Positions 1 through 10,424 of a stretch of DNA of 64,000 nucleotides are shown here, in pieces. The notes under the pieces were generated by a model. That model saw only the letters and a program-made list of their open reading frames with translations. It searched no databases and was not told the DNA's origin. Numbering within the stretch: position 1 is the stretch's first letter; each line of letters begins with the position of its first letter. A program made the position numbers and the translations under genes. This stretch comes from Prorocentrum cordatum (lineage: Eukaryota; Sar; Dinophyceae; Prorocentrales; Prorocentraceae): assembly GCA_963575745.1 (NCBI GenBank), contig CAUYUJ010022392.1:1168826-1232825 (forward strand), in the 5' to 3' direction.

Positions 1-289
1 CCACCGCCTCCCAGGGACGCAGATTTCGAGCGCCCTGGCGCTGGGAGGACTAAAATGGAGGTCCCTGGGTGAAAAAACGCAAGGCTTCACATGAAGGTTT
101 GACTTCAATGTGAAGCCTTGATCTTTTGGGGGCGTAACTCGGGCTTCTGGCGGCCGCTCGGGACGATTCTGGCGCCCTGGGGCGCAATCATGTTATAGGT
201 TTACGCCACGTCCGCCGACCCCTGGAATGAGGCAGTACGCCCACATCGGGCCACCTCTGGCTCGGCATTTGGGTTGTGGGTGAGAAGCC

Positions 290-520
290 AATCGGCAGTC
301 GTCCGTGGGCCTGTGGGGCCCAGTTTGTGGCCCTCCTGGCGACCTCCTGGGGGCCTCTTGGGGTCCGTTTGGGGTCATCTTGGGGCCTCTTTGGGACTTT
401 GAGGAAGCTGTTCGGGACCTCCTGAAGCGTCTTGGAGGCGAGGGCTCGGAAAGTCTGTTCGGTTTTGCCCTTTGGGCCTGCTCTTGGGGTCGTTTTGGGG
501 CTGTATTGGGCCTCCTCCTC
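290..520. repeat. Fragment of the CTTGGGG-rich repeat family
   Basis: This stretch is built from imperfect copies of a roughly 10-11 base word of the type CTCTTGGGGTC. The same style of sequence forms the large arrays at 13-18.7 kb and 22.7-24.7 kb and, in reverse orientation, 20.3-20.6 and 25.4-25.8 kb. It is open in several frames only because it is G-rich and low in complexity, so I do not call a gene. Bases 1-290 show nothing recognisable. Confidence 0.6.
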
Positions 521-570
521 TCCTCGTCCTTCCCCCCCGCTGTGGCCGATGGCACCAACTGAGCAAAAGC

Positions 571-800
571 AACTCCTCCTCGTCCTCCTCCTCCTCCTCC
601 TCCTCCCTCCTCCTCCTCCTCTCCTCCTCCTCCTCCTCCTCCTCCTCTCTCCCTACCTCGCCCCCTCGCACACTCCATCCTCTCTACCTCTTCGATTCTC
701 CTCGTTCCCCCTCGACCTCTTCATCCTCCTCCCCCCTCCTGCTCCTCCTCCTCCTCAACCCGCTCCTCGTCCTCCTCCTCCGCTTCCACCCCCGCCCAGG
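571..800. repeat. CTC/CCT microsatellite
   Basis: Nearly uninterrupted CTC/CCT triplets run from about 573 to 650, with a looser pyrimidine-rich continuation to about 790. The Ser/Leu/Pro-rich reading frames on the plus strand and Glu/Gly/Arg-rich frames on the minus strand are by-products of the triplet repeat. Confidence 0.9.
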
Positions 801-928
801 GACGTAGATTTCAAATGATGCGGAGCCGGCGGGCCCCGAATCGTACGTTTCTGGGCCGCGACACGCTCCCATGGTGGCTCCAGGCCGAGGGCGCTCGCGC
901 GGCCCCTAAGGACGTCGATTCCTACAGT

Positions 929-1007
929 TGTCCGGAACATATGTCCGGAACAAACTGTCCGGAACAACTTTTTGTCCGCAGCATGTCCGGAACGTCCGGA
1001 ACATTGT
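929..1007. repeat. Cluster of TGTCCGGAAC words
   Basis: Five copies of TGTCCGGAAC or a close variant lie within about 80 bp. Each contains the palindrome TCCGGA, and two of them are joined directly (TGTCCGGAACGTCCGGAAC). The spacing is irregular, so this is not a simple microsatellite. It sits between low-complexity DNA and the first minus-strand reading frames. It could be a protein-binding cluster or a decayed satellite. Confidence 0.7.
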
Positions 1008-1164
1008 TCGTGGCCAACACAGCATGACGTGCTGCGCAAATACACACTACATTAGATAATGAGAAAACGCCACAGAAATGGGGTGCACATCCGTGTAGGA
1101 TGACTCCCCCCGTGGCAGGCCTCTCTCAAACAGAAATGAAACCGACATACGCACATTCTGCGCG

Positions 1165-1256
1165 CTAGCTACGCGCTGGCGCAGGCAACAGGGCACGGGC
1201 ACAGGCAACAGAGCACGAGCACAGGCGACAGAGCACTGGCACAGGCCAAAGCGGTG
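1165..1256. repeat. Short tandem repeat (about 26 bp, three copies)
   Basis: Three consecutive units share the pattern GGCACAGGCAACAGAGCAC with small changes. No coding role is evident. Confidence 0.7.
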
Positions 1257-1357
1257 CATAGGCGCATGTGGAAAAATCTGGCAAACGGGCCGCCGACCGC
1301 TGCAGCCAGCTAAGCCTTCATGGAAAACCGCACAGGCCTAAACCCACCAGCGCCAAC

Positions 1358-2275
1358 TCAGCGGCGCTCATCGCGGCGGTCAGTCCACGTGCGGCTGCCA
1401 GACGAGCCCCCAGCTCTGGAGTCTGCGCCACCTGCATAGGGGCGCCAGTCCGAGCGCTCAGTGCCGGCGCCTGTGTCTCTGCGTTGCCAGTGCGATCGCG
1501 GGCCGGTCGGAGCTCCGATCCCATCGGGCCAGGCCAGCGGGGCCGCCGCTGTCTGTCGAGCCAGTGCTGCCACTGGTCCTCCTGCTGCAGCCTCTGCATG
1601 TCGTGGTTCCAGATCCACCATCCGCCAGCGCAGCGCGTAATTAGCGCCCAGCGGAGGCCACGCGCCCATGACCGTCGTATAGCCGTCATCCGTCGTGGTG
1701 GCACATCGCGGCGTTGGGGCTGCGGCTGCTGGCACTGCGGCTGGCGCCGACCTCTGTCTCGCCTCGTTCTCCCTGCGCGTTCGCTCGAACTCTGCGCTCG
1801 GAAGCGTTATGGAAGGCCTTGGCGCGCTCCAAACTCTGGTCGCAAGCCACGCGACCTGAACCTGGGAGCAACCTGCATCGCTGCACAGTCTGGGGATGTA
1901 CGGGGCTGCCGAAGTGCTGCCTCGTGAGTCGTCGGCGGCCACTGGGGCGCGCCTGCCGGGGGCCGCCTTCTGCGGCATCAAATGATCAGGCAGCATCGCA
2001 CCCTGCTTGTTCAGGGTTTCATCCTGGCTCAACCACGGCGGCGGCAGCTGAGGGCCCTTCGGGTAATTATGCTGCCATGGGGGGCGCGTCGCCTCCAACG
2101 GCGGCCATGGGTTGCAGCCCCGCGGAATTCGCACGAGTTGCGGCGTCGTCTGCATTGGCGAGCTACTGTCGCGCGGGCGCTTCCGCTCTCCACCGCGGTT
2201 TGGCTCGCTGGCGTCGCCCCCCTTGCCCTGACCCTTGACGCAGTCCTTGCCGTGCTCGGTCCGCCTCATCGGCAT
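1358..2275 (-). CDS. Hypothetical minus-strand reading frame
   Basis: An open frame of about 305 codons, rich in Arg, Ala and Pro, with no domain I recognise. It lies downstream of several other minus-strand frames that could be pieces of the same gene (1.3-8.1 kb). Composition alone can keep a frame this long open in such GC-rich DNA, and an overlapping plus-strand frame exists, so reality is uncertain. The Arg-rich C-terminal part looks like noise. Confidence 0.25.
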   Translation of the reverse strand: MPMRRTEHGKDCVKGQGKGGDASEPNRGGERKRPRDSSSPMQTTPQLVRIPRGCNPWPPLEATRPPWQHNYPKGPQLPPPWLSQDETLNKQGAMLPDHLMPQKAAPGRRAPVAADDSRGSTSAAPYIPRLCSDAGCSQVQVAWLATRVWSAPRPSITLPSAEFERTRRENEARQRSAPAAVPAAAAPTPRCATTTDDGYTTVMGAWPPLGANYALRWRMVDLEPRHAEAAAGGPVAALARQTAAAPLAWPDGIGAPTGPRSHWQRRDTGAGTERSDWRPYAGGADSRAGGSSGSRTWTDRRDERR

Positions 2276-2546
2276 TGCCCTCTTCTTCTGGGTGCTGTTC
2301 AGCGCGCCTCCTCAAGGCTCCTAGTGCGCTTGCGTCGCCGGCGGGCTGCTCGCTGGGAGCTGCTCCTGCCGCCCCTGAGGCCGCCTGGCTGACGTTCGGG
2401 GCGACGCTGGGGCACGTCAGGTCCTCTTTCCAGCGCGCGCATAGCGCGGCGTCCACGATCTCCTGGGTGAAACGCTGAGTTGCACTCTCAACAGCCTCGC
2501 CGGCCTTCGCGTTGAGGAAGTCCTCGGATTTTGTAGCCTTGGACTG

Positions 2547-3269
2547 TTATAGGTAGCTGATGCACTCCTCTGTCTCGTCCAATTGCTCTGAGAGGTGCGG
2601 GGGGCCGTCGTTGGGGCCGCAGAAGCTGCCATGCGCAATCGTGACGGTCTGCATGTGCGCTTCAAGGAGAAGCAAGTCCGTCTTGGCAAGCTCCACGTCT
2701 TGCCTCTGTTGAGCCATCGGATCGCTGGACTGGGCTTCTGACGAGCTGAGATTGCCCCAACTTACGTCCTTCGCTTTCTCAATAACCACTCGATGCATAT
2801 GCTCTGTCATCCACTCAACGATCTGACCGTTAACGTGGACACTGCTGGAATAGGGTTCCATCCGTGGGGGCTCGTACCAGTACGTTACCACGGCCCGCTT
2901 GCATGAGTCCCTTGATTCAGCTTGACGCACTGCTGGGTCAACATCGCTGGTCCTGAAGTGATTCGCAAGGTAGTTGATGGCTCTTTCGACGCGGTGCTCA
3001 TCCTCTGGTGTGAATTGACCAATTGACCTGCGCGGTGAACGCGTCGGTCCTCTCTGCTCGAGGCACTGCGCAATTCTCTGAGATCCGGGCGGTGCCGCTG
3101 GCTCCTTGACTGGCTCCTGCAGCGATTGAGCGCCCTTCCGATTGCGCTCTGCAGCGGGACGCGGCGACGCCGCGTCTGCTGGCCCTCGGATGGATCGACT
3201 GTGCGCGCCCCTCTGGGGGGCGCTGGCCCCTCTTCGTGGGCCGGTGCGTCTGGGCCGATGGGCGCCCAA
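2547..3269 (-). CDS. Hypothetical protein segment
   Basis: An open frame of about 240 codons. The first third is low-complexity, rich in Arg, Pro and Ala. The rest (from about residue 80) has balanced, protein-like composition with alternating hydrophobic and charged residues, for example IGQFTPEDEHRVERAINYL and ILLEAH-like helices, and ends in a stop near 2547. I see no catalytic motif. It fits a C-terminal segment of the larger minus-strand gene spread over 1.3-8.1 kb, with frame breaks or unrecognised introns between pieces. Confidence 0.4.
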   Translation of the reverse strand: MGAHRPRRTGPRRGASAPQRGAHSRSIRGPADAASPRPAAERNRKGAQSLQEPVKEPAAPPGSQRIAQCLEQRGPTRSPRRSIGQFTPEDEHRVERAINYLANHFRTSDVDPAVRQAESRDSCKRAVVTYWYEPPRMEPYSSSVHVNGQIVEWMTEHMHRVVIEKAKDVSWGNLSSSEAQSSDPMAQQRQDVELAKTDLLLLEAHMQTVTIAHGSFCGPNDGPPHLSEQLDETEECISYL

Positions 3270-3485
3270 AGTTTCTGGATCTCCCCGTGCATTTCGCTAG
3301 CGCGCTGACGCGTCGTAGGGATTGGCGGCTTGTCGGCCGCTCACTGTTCCCAACCTTCAGTAGCAATCAACAAATCCACACCCATAATGACCACCCCGAC
3401 ACGCGAAGTCGTTTAGTAAACGCGCCCAAGGAAGGAATCGAACAGGGCAGGGCTGTTAAGTAAACCCAATGCCGTTTAGTAAACG

Positions 3486-3764
3486 TCAATTGTCCAGTCC
3501 GGGTGGTTTTTCCTCGCTTGATTCAGAGGGCCCCAGTTCGTCTTGTTCTTCCGGGCGCTCGTAGTCCCAATCCAAAACGCGGAGGAAGCCGAACTCGCTG
3601 ACGTAGAGCGACTTGCTGATCCTATGCGTGAAGAAGGGCCACCGTACATATGTCAGAGCCATCGCGTTCTGGCCCGCGCAGGGCATCCGCAGAAAGTTCC
3701 CCTGGTAGCACAGCAAGCGTCGCCCTAGCTCGTCTCCCTTCTTTTCGCGCCCGTGGACTTGCAC
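3486..3764 (-). CDS. Hypothetical protein segment
   Basis: A short frame of about 92 codons with normal amino-acid composition (for example MALTYVRWPFFTHRISKSLY) and an acidic tail ending at a stop. It looks like a translated remnant or exon of the 1.3-8.1 kb minus-strand gene. The three GTTTAGTAAAC words just below it (3411-3486) are a small palindromic repeat outside this frame. Confidence 0.4.
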   Translation of the reverse strand: MQVHGREKKGDELGRRLLCYQGNFLRMPCAGQNAMALTYVRWPFFTHRISKSLYVSEFGFLRVLDWDYERPEEQDELGPSESSEEKPPGLDN

Positions 3765-4253
3765 AGGTGGGCGGAGTTCTTCGGATGTTCACATGACGTT
3801 GGTCTCCATGCGAGAACCATCCGTTCTTCTATCTGGAAACCGCTTTTTCCCATGAGGGCGTTGCGGTGGCCATTCCTTTCACCAGCGGGATCCCCGGCTG
3901 CCCGGGGCTCCTCGAAGGTGCTCCTCTACTTGTCATGCATGTTCGCCGATTGCGCCACCTGTCGCCTCCCTCGTGATCTGAACCGTTCATCGCCCATCAG
4001 ATCCCGCGCCTAATCCGTCAGCGCCAGGTCGGCCTTGCTGCGGCGCGGGAGCATCTGCTTGCTCATTCCTATGTCCTCCCACCGATTAGCTGGCTGCAGT
4101 GCATCGGCGGTCCTGGCTATCTGCTCGTACTGGACCTCGAGCTGGCATGGTGGACAGTTCAGCATACCTGGGCGATGCTTGTGGCCGCTCGCGCGCAACA
4201 GCTAGAGCTCGTCCCAACTGTTGCGCGCAGTGATGAGGTCGCGAAATTCCTCA

Positions 4254-5322
4254 TCAAGAAGAAAGTTGGCGGTTCTCCACGATAAACTCGTCTGAGCGTA
4301 GCACGTCAATGCAGCCCGTGTCCGTTTCCGCTCTAACCTGGACCGAGGTCAGTCGCCGGTCGTAGATGACGGCGAACCGCAGCGCGCGCAGGTTTACATT
4401 GTCAGACGGTGCGATCTTGATAATATGCCGCATGTCGGCCCATGTCGGCCCGCTATCTGCAAAGATCTGGCCGCTCGGGGGGACCCAGAAGCTGTTGTGC
4501 TCTACATACTTCGTGCTGATGGTGGCGGCGCACAGCCCCTGGGACGGCGTCGATGCTGCCCCGTCCATCGCGGCCTCTGAGATTTCCCCCCCGAGTGTCG
4601 TTGCATATCCTGCGGTCGTCAGGAAGAAGGGGAACTCGTCGATGGCTTGAGCGCCGGCGTGCTGAACCACCCTCAGCGCGGCGACACCGTGTGCTTCATG
4701 CCGCGGAGCTGATGGTTCTTGTCCGCGCTTCAACCCGTCCGCGCACCTGAGTGTCATGTGGTGATCTGGCGGCGAGCATCGGGCCCTGTTTGCGCTGCGG
4801 GACCACAGTGCCCTTCGTTGACTCGATGACCGCCTCCTCGTCCATGGTGACCAGTAGCGCGCCGTGAAGTCGCCCAGCTCTTGGATCGCATCGCACGCAC
4901 TTGCGAGTCGGATCGGCGATGCGGAGCGCATCGCCCAGCATGACACGAAGAAGTAGTGGCCTTCTTTCTGGTGCATAATAAACGGTCTCATCTTCACTCT
5001 CGGGTTGCGCCCCGTCGGTGTGGCATCCGGTGACGCCCATTATCCTGAAGCCTTCGCTCCACGTATGAGGCGCTGCCGTCGGGCCTGTCACGGCCCCGGT
5101 CATCTGGGCGCCGAAGATCTGGACTTGGCCTTCAGGTAGTCGCGACAGCGCATGCGGCAGTCTCGACCAGGATCGGTCGCGGCCGACTGCGGTTAAACCA
5201 CAGTCGGCCAGCATGTTGAAAAGGTTTTCCATCTCGACCCAGCCCCCTGAACTCAATACGCGTGCCGCACTGTGGCTGAGAGGAGATAGCACCATGTTCG
5301 CGAGGTCTCGTGCTGCTGCCAC
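4254..5322 (-). pseudogene. Decayed coding region, faintly KptA/Tpt1-like
   Basis: Two overlapping minus-strand frames (4696-5322 and 4254-4997) carry protein-like sequence that switches frame near 4.75 kb. The first frame contains GGWVEMENLFNML followed by a Gln/Ile segment, an H-x-x-G-like stretch, and RPLLLRVMLGDALR. The order resembles RNA 2'-phosphotransferases of the KptA/Tpt1 family, which remove a 2'-phosphate from tRNA splice junctions, but the key Arg-His-Arg-Arg residues are not clearly present. The second frame gives a plausible hydrophobic region (AIDEFPFFLTTAGYATTLGG). The family assignment is tentative. That this is a degraded protein-coding stretch is more secure. Confidence 0.4.
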
Positions 5323-5548
5323 TGAGGCTCAGCTGGCTTTCGCATAGGAAGCCTTTCGCTGCGCTAAGAATATTGGCAAAAGCGGGTGGTCAGGTCCAGG
5401 CAGGCATGTCGGCGCGATGGTGCCATCTGGCACGCAAGAAAGAATATGTTAGTTTCCTGCCCTCCGAAGGCAATCCCCGGAAACTCGAGCAGTACGTCGC
5501 CGTGCATGTTGCCATGTTGTGAAGCCCGTGGCTATGACCGAAATGGAG

Positions 5549-5935
5549 CTAGTCGGCAATCTCAGAGGCTGGCCCTGCACCATGTAACTCCTCGGAAAGC
5601 CTTGCTTTCCCTGGGGGGACTACCGCGTGGCCCTCATTGGTCTCATCGACGCTGGGTGCCAGCATCTTCCCATCACCGGCCCTGTCGATGATGTCGCAGG
5701 CGCGCTCGTCGTGCTCGAGCCCGACTAATTTCTGATCGCCCAGGGTGGCCAATCCTGCTTTGACCTCCTCCTCTGATATCTGCCTGTTCTCGGGCTTTGC
5801 AAATTCGCCCCTCAGCAGGAAGTACTCGACGAAGAATGGCGACCTCATGGACGCGTCGTGAATGATCGTATCGGGGTCGAGCGACATTTTCACGTCGTAC
5901 TGCGCGTCGTCGCTCTGCGTGAACTGTGCGTCCAC
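5549..5935 (-). CDS. Hypothetical acidic protein segment
   Basis: A frame of about 128 codons with good protein character: an acidic start, then MRSPFFVEYFLLRGEFAKP and EEEVKAGLATLGDQKLVGLE, which look like amphipathic helices. No family recognised. It sits between the frames at 6.3-7.3 kb and 4.25-5.3 kb on the same strand and is probably part of the same ancestral gene. Confidence 0.4.
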   Translation of the reverse strand: MDAQFTQSDDAQYDVKMSLDPDTIIHDASMRSPFFVEYFLLRGEFAKPENRQISEEEVKAGLATLGDQKLVGLEHDERACDIIDRAGDGKMLAPSVDETNEGHAVVPPGKARLSEELHGAGPASEIAD

Positions 5936-6293
5936 TTCTTCCTCGCCGGACTCCCTTCTTCTGACTCGTCATAGTCCGAGTGCTCCGATACGTCCACGCC
6001 ATCTTTGAAGTCGACTTTGCGTTCGGACTTCGTCTTCGGCTCGTCACCTGATGGTGGTGGACTCTGGTCGGGGTCAGCGCTAGGCTGGCCTCCGTCCTGG
6101 AACGCTTCAGAATCCTCTGCCGGTCGTCGCGTTCCCGTGGCCCCCTTGCCGCATCCCGGGCGGTGCGGGCGCCCTCTGGCGCGGTCGCCCTGGCCTGACC
6201 CGTGGAGCTCGTTCGGGTGCTGGGTCGCTGTCCTCCGACTGCTGCCCTCCGACTGCAGGTCGTTCGGGTTGCCCGTGCGTGCTCAATCTGTTC

Positions 6294-7270
6294 TTAACAC
6301 CAGGCAATGTACCTCTCTGCGAAGAACTTCTGTAGCTCCTCTGGAGCCGTGGTTTCCCGAACGTACCCACATGCTGTGCTGCCGTTCCCGCGGTGTGCAC
6401 CTGTCCACGTGCCCTGCCGCATTGGCGCGGCAGCGTCGGCACTTGCGTGCCAGGCTGGTCCGGGTGTTGGGCGGCACTGTCGCGCGTCGCCCTGAAGCAA
6501 CTGAGCGATCGGCAGAGCCAGCTGTGCACCGCCTTGGCTGCCGCGGGTGATGGCTTGATTTTCTCGCCACAGAGCCTCTGGACTCTGGACTTCAGTTGCT
6601 GGGACTGGCTCGGGTTGCACGTCTGGAACTCCACGCCTCGCGTCGCGGCGTTGTTCCACTAGCGCGCCCTCAGGGCACTTGAAGGTCACGCGCGACTTTG
6701 CGCGGCGGGGGCTCGGGAAAGTGGGGCCCAAGATATGCCGCGCGCTGGGCTCGCAGTTGTCGAGCTGGCGCCTGAAGTCGACAGCGGACTCGCAAGCTGG
6801 AGCTTCCTTCCTCTGGGGCGGAATGATTCCCCATTTTGCTGCGTCTCCTGCTTCGCCTCTGGCCGCCTTGATACCCCTCCGGCATTTCTTCCTTTTTCGC
6901 CCTCGGGCTCGGTCTCCGTCTCCTCCTCCTTGTCCTTGGTTTTGTGCGCGATCCACTCGGCCAGCGTCAGCGTGGGGGCGCTGTAGTTTACCTCGAGTTC
7001 GTGCGGGCGCAGGTCCTCTGCCCCCAGGTATCCCGCGTGCTCGAGGTATAACTCGGCGTTGCGCTTTTCAGCAGCGACGAGCATGCTCTCGTCTATCCGC
7101 CGAGTGATCAGCTCGCGGGAATCCAGTGCTCCACTGGGCACATACCCGCCGCCGCGCATGAAGTCGTAGTCGCGCCCCCGGAGCTCGGCCATCTCGGCGA
7201 CAATCTCGTTCTGCATGCTGGAACGCAGAATGGCCCGCAAGCGTCTCGTGACGGCGGCTCCTCTCCTCAT
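6294..7270 (-). CDS. Hypothetical protein, two overlapping frames
   Basis: The frame 6686-7270 begins with an Arg-rich start and then reads as an ordinary protein (MQNEIVAEMAELRGRDYDF and ELITRRIDESMLVAAEKRNA, probable helices). Near 6.95-6.85 kb protein character passes to the frame 6294-6956, ending in YVRETTAPEELQKFFAERYI. The handover suggests a frameshift or a missed intron. A Glu/Lys/Thr-rich stretch lies at the junction. No family recognised. Confidence 0.4.
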
Positions 7271-7311
7271 CGGTACGCGGTTGATGCTCAGCTAGTACAT
7301 CTTGAACAGCT

Positions 7312-8124
7312 TCACGAAAACGCCATTGGGTCACGTTGCTCCCCTCTGGCACGGGGGGAGTCTTTGCCGTTGGAGAGCCACCTGTTCACGCCCGCGGTCT
7401 GCACCTCGCTGCGGAAGCACAGCCGGGAAGATAGCCGGACCGCGACAGCCGGGTCCTTAGCTGCGCATTGCTTGTTCCTGCTTGAACTGAAATTGTCCAG
7501 CTTCGAAGCCCCCTTCGCTCGCTGGGGGCGACGCGAGGACAGAATAGCAGGAGACGAAGCGCCCGTCCCCGAGTACCTCCTCTGGGCAGGCGTAAGAACG
7601 CGACCAAGGCTCAATGTTCTGATGTATCCTGAGAGCGCACGCACTGGGAAGAAAACGCCAGTATTGATGGTCCTGTAGATGCGTCGTGCGTCTTGTCCGC
7701 GTGCGCATCGACGCCGTCCGCTTCCCCTGCTAGCGCGCTGGATGCTGCTCGGGATATGGAAGGGAATGTCGGGAATGGCGCGGGTCTCTCGCTCGATGGA
7801 GCCCACTTTCTTCCCGTCGAGAATCTCCCCGATCGACGCGTCAGCAACGTCTGTCGGGCGCAGCCTCCTGACTGCCTGGAAGTCCATGGCGCGCCTGGTG
7901 AGGTACTCTCGCATTTTCTTGGGTGAACGCGCTTGCCTCGTCATGCTGGATACGTCGCCATGTTGGCTGCAATAGGACCCCGGGTCGACGATGATGTCCT
8001 CGACGAAGTGGAACTCGTTCACGTCCTCCTGCTGCGGCTTGGGCACCGGGACGCGGGGCGTGGACAAATAACATTTTGGACGCGTCGGCTCCCGAGGATA
8101 TGAACCATTGGTAGAGCCCGCCAT
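7312..8124 (-). CDS. Hypothetical protein, upstream part of the 1.3-8.1 kb gene
   Basis: A frame of about 270 codons starting with ATG at 8124. The first 110 residues look like a real protein (FHFVEDIIVDPGSYCSQHGD; RRLRPTDVADASIGEILDGK). After that the frame becomes Arg/Ser-rich, and other minus frames take over. Immediately upstream on the minus strand lies the 8.38-11.79 kb repeat block, and beyond it another decayed minus-strand fragment (12-13 kb), so that block may interrupt one former gene. Confidence 0.4.
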   Translation of the reverse strand: MAGSTNGSYPREPTRPKCYLSTPRVPVPKPQQEDVNEFHFVEDIIVDPGSYCSQHGDVSSMTRQARSPKKMREYLTRRAMDFQAVRRLRPTDVADASIGEILDGKKVGSIERETRAIPDIPFHIPSSIQRASRGSGRRRCARGQDARRIYRTINTGVFFPVRALSGYIRTLSLGRVLTPAQRRYSGTGASSPAILSSRRPQRAKGASKLDNFSSSRNKQCAAKDPAVAVRLSSRLCFRSEVQTAGVNRWLSNGKDSPRARGEQRDPMAFS

Positions 8125-8375
8125 TGCAACTTCGGCTTCTGTCTGGTGTTCAAGGCACGTCTAGAGCAAGAACGGTAGTTTGATATTCCGCTGGCCAGAA
8201 AAAGTTCTGATATATTCCACGTTCTGGTCCGTGTACGGATACTCCAAGACACCCATAATTCCCTACCTAGGCTCTGCCTAGAAAGGTTCTTACTCTACTA
8301 GCTTAAAGGAGCCGGGCAGTGTTCCCCGCCCCGGGCGGTTCCCCCGGTCCCCGCCCCACGGTTCCCCCAGTCCCC

Positions 8376-8478
8376 TGGGAGCTTTAGCTTTAGTTTTAGC
8401 TTAGCTTTAGCTTTAGCTTTAGCTTTAGCTATAGCTTTAGCTTTAGCTTTAGCTTAGCTTCAGCTTAGTTTTAGCTTA
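8376..8478. repeat. TTTAGC hexamer array
   Basis: About 16 copies of TTTAGC, with occasional TTAGC and TTTTAGC variants. It forms the left outer edge of the 8.38-11.79 kb block. The matching array on the right edge uses an 11-base period. It is not the dinoflagellate telomere repeat TTTAGGG. Confidence 0.9.
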
Positions 8479-8519
8479 CGAGAGAGCGCGCCCACAGGGC
8501 CCGAGCAAAGGGGAGGGGG

Positions 8520-8965
8520 GGCTAGGCTTAAGCTACCCCCCCCTCCCTTGAGCCGCCCTTGTTGGAAGCACCCCCCCCTCCCCCCTTTTTTTTGCAAGGG
8601 AGGGAGGGGCTTACAGCTACCCCCCCCCCCCTGGACCCTTCCGGAAGCTACCCTCCCTCCTCCCCCCTATCCAAAGGGGGGGGGGGTGCTTAAGCCACCC
8701 CCCCCTCCCTTGGCGCCGCCCTGCTGGAAGCTACCTCCCCCCCTCCCCCCCTTTCGTGCAAAGGGGGAGGGGGGCTTGGAAGCTACCCACCCCCCACCCC
8801 CCTTTGGCCGCCCCGGAAGCTACCCCCCCCTACCCCCGGGGGGGTGCTTAAGCTACCGCCCCCCTCCCTTGGAGCCGCCCTGCTGGAAGCTCCCACCCCC
8901 CTCCCCCCCTTTGTGCCAAAGGGGGGGGGGGCTTGGAAGCTTGCCCCCCCCCCTTGCCCCCTTTG
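8520..8965. repeat. Poly-C/poly-G hairpin array, left arm
   Basis: About seven units, each with a long C run (broken by a T), then TTT, a few bases, AAA and a long G run, joined by TTGGAAGCTACC or GGAGCCGCCCTGCTGGAAGC. Each unit can fold as a C:G hairpin; the G runs could also form quadruplexes and the C runs i-motifs. Related units at 11.0-11.4 kb are in the opposite orientation. Reading frames here are Pro/Gly-rich artefacts. Confidence 0.85.
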
Positions 8966-9009
8966 GCCGCCCAGCCCCCGGAGCCTCCGCCCTCCCTTTC
9001 GCCGACGAT

Positions 9010-9345
9010 CCAAAATGAACAATCCACGATCGAGGATGGACGATCGACGATCAACGATCGACGATCGAAAATCCCAATCGAATCGCTTGCAATCGATTGC
9101 ACTCCATTCCACTGCAATCCCCCTCCCCACCTCCCTCCGCTCCCTCCCCTCCCTCCCCACCCTTCGTTCCATCTCCTCCCTCCCCTCCCTCTCCTCCCCT
9201 CCCTCCCTTCCGTCCTGTCCCTCCCCTGCAATCCAATCGATTGAATCGATTGCAATTCAACCGATTGCAATCCAATCGATTGCAATCCAATGGATTGCAA
9301 TCGAATCGTTTGCAATCCAATGGATTGCAATCGATTGCAACGCAA
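9010..9345. repeat. CGATTG/GATTGCAATCC repeat region
   Basis: Two parts: 9010-9075 is rich in ACGATCGA words (palindromic CGATCG), and 9225-9345 is a quasi-tandem of GATTGCAATCCAATC units of about 20 bp. Between them lies a pyrimidine-rich CTCC tract (9120-9225). The words contain TTGCAA and ATCGAT palindromes. No gene. Confidence 0.8.
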
Positions 9346-9602
9346 GTGTATCATTCAACTCGTCCCGTGCCAACGCCCGGGAACGAAAAATTACCCTGGC
9401 GACGTACCCAACCCCTGCGCAAACGCGGGGCGCAAATAGTTTAGGACACTTTATAAGGGGGGGCGATGACGGAGCGAGGGTTACATATGTCTGCAGACGG
9501 AATTCGGGAGACTCGCAGGACACTGGCTTCAGGACAAGGACTAGATAAAGCTGATTAGTTGCAATCCCTGAGCAACCCTAGCCACTTCGAAAGCGGGGAT
9601 CT

Positions 9603-10223
9603 CAGATCGCAGCCCCCCAGGGATGGCGAGGTCTAATTTGGGTCCGCGCGTGGCGTCACTGTGCTGGGCCCCCCAGCAGGCCTCGAAAGTGGCGACAGTT
9701 TCACAGATCGCAGCCCCCCAGGGATGGCGAGGTCTAATTTGGGTCCGCCCGTGGCGTCACTGTGCTGGGCCCCCCAGCAGGCCTCGAAAGTGGCGACAGT
9801 TTCACAGATCGCAGCCCCCCAGGGATGGCGAGGTCTAATTTGGGTCCGCCCGTGGCGTCACTGTGCTGGGCCCCCCAGCAGGCCTCGAAAGTGGCGACAG
9901 TTTCACAGATCGCAGCCCCCCAGGGATGGCGAGGTCTAATTTGGGTCCGCCGTGGCGTCACTGTGCTGGGCCCCCCAGCAGGCCTCGAAAGTGGCGACAG
10001 TTTCACAGATCGCAGCCCCCCAGGGATGGCGAGGTCTAATTTGGGTCCGCCCGTGGCGTCACTGTGCTGGGCCCCCCAGCAGGCCTCGAAAGTGGCGACA
10101 GTTTCACAGATCGCAGCCCCCCAGGGATGGCGAGGTCTAATTTGAGTCCGCCCGTGGCGTCACTGTGCTGGGCACCCCAGCAGGCCTCGAAAGTGGCGAC
10201 AGTTTCACAGATCGCAGCCCCCC
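9603..10223. repeat. 101-bp tandem array, six full units plus a partial
   Basis: Unit starts (CAGATCGCAGCCCCCC) fall at 9603, 9704, 9805, 9906, 10006, 10107 and 10208. The spacing is 101 bp except one unit of 100 bp, and units differ by only a few single bases. The array is young and homogeneous. Frames through it are open because 101 is not a multiple of three and each frame is read in turn. No coding signal. Confidence 0.97.
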
Positions 10224-10424
10224 GCAGGCAAGACAGGAGGAGGCAAGAGGGAGACGGGACGGGAAGGAGGAAGTGGAGACCACACTGCTCTATTCAAAAC
10301 GAATACCCAACCAAGGAGGGTTGGGGAAAATACCATTCCCCCCCGAAAGTTGCACGAAGTGTAATTCGGAGAACGCCAGCCCGTCGGGTTTGGCAGTGTT
10401 CGTGTAAGACGGCGGCCAGCTGGG

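Noticed and set aside
1268-2392. Plus-strand frames of 136-219 codons
   Set aside because: Arg/Ser/Ala-rich, no motifs, and on the opposite strand to all supported genes.
9603-10223. CRISPR-like or coding interpretation of the 101-bp array
   Set aside because: Units are contiguous and nearly identical without unique spacers, and the frame rotates from unit to unit.
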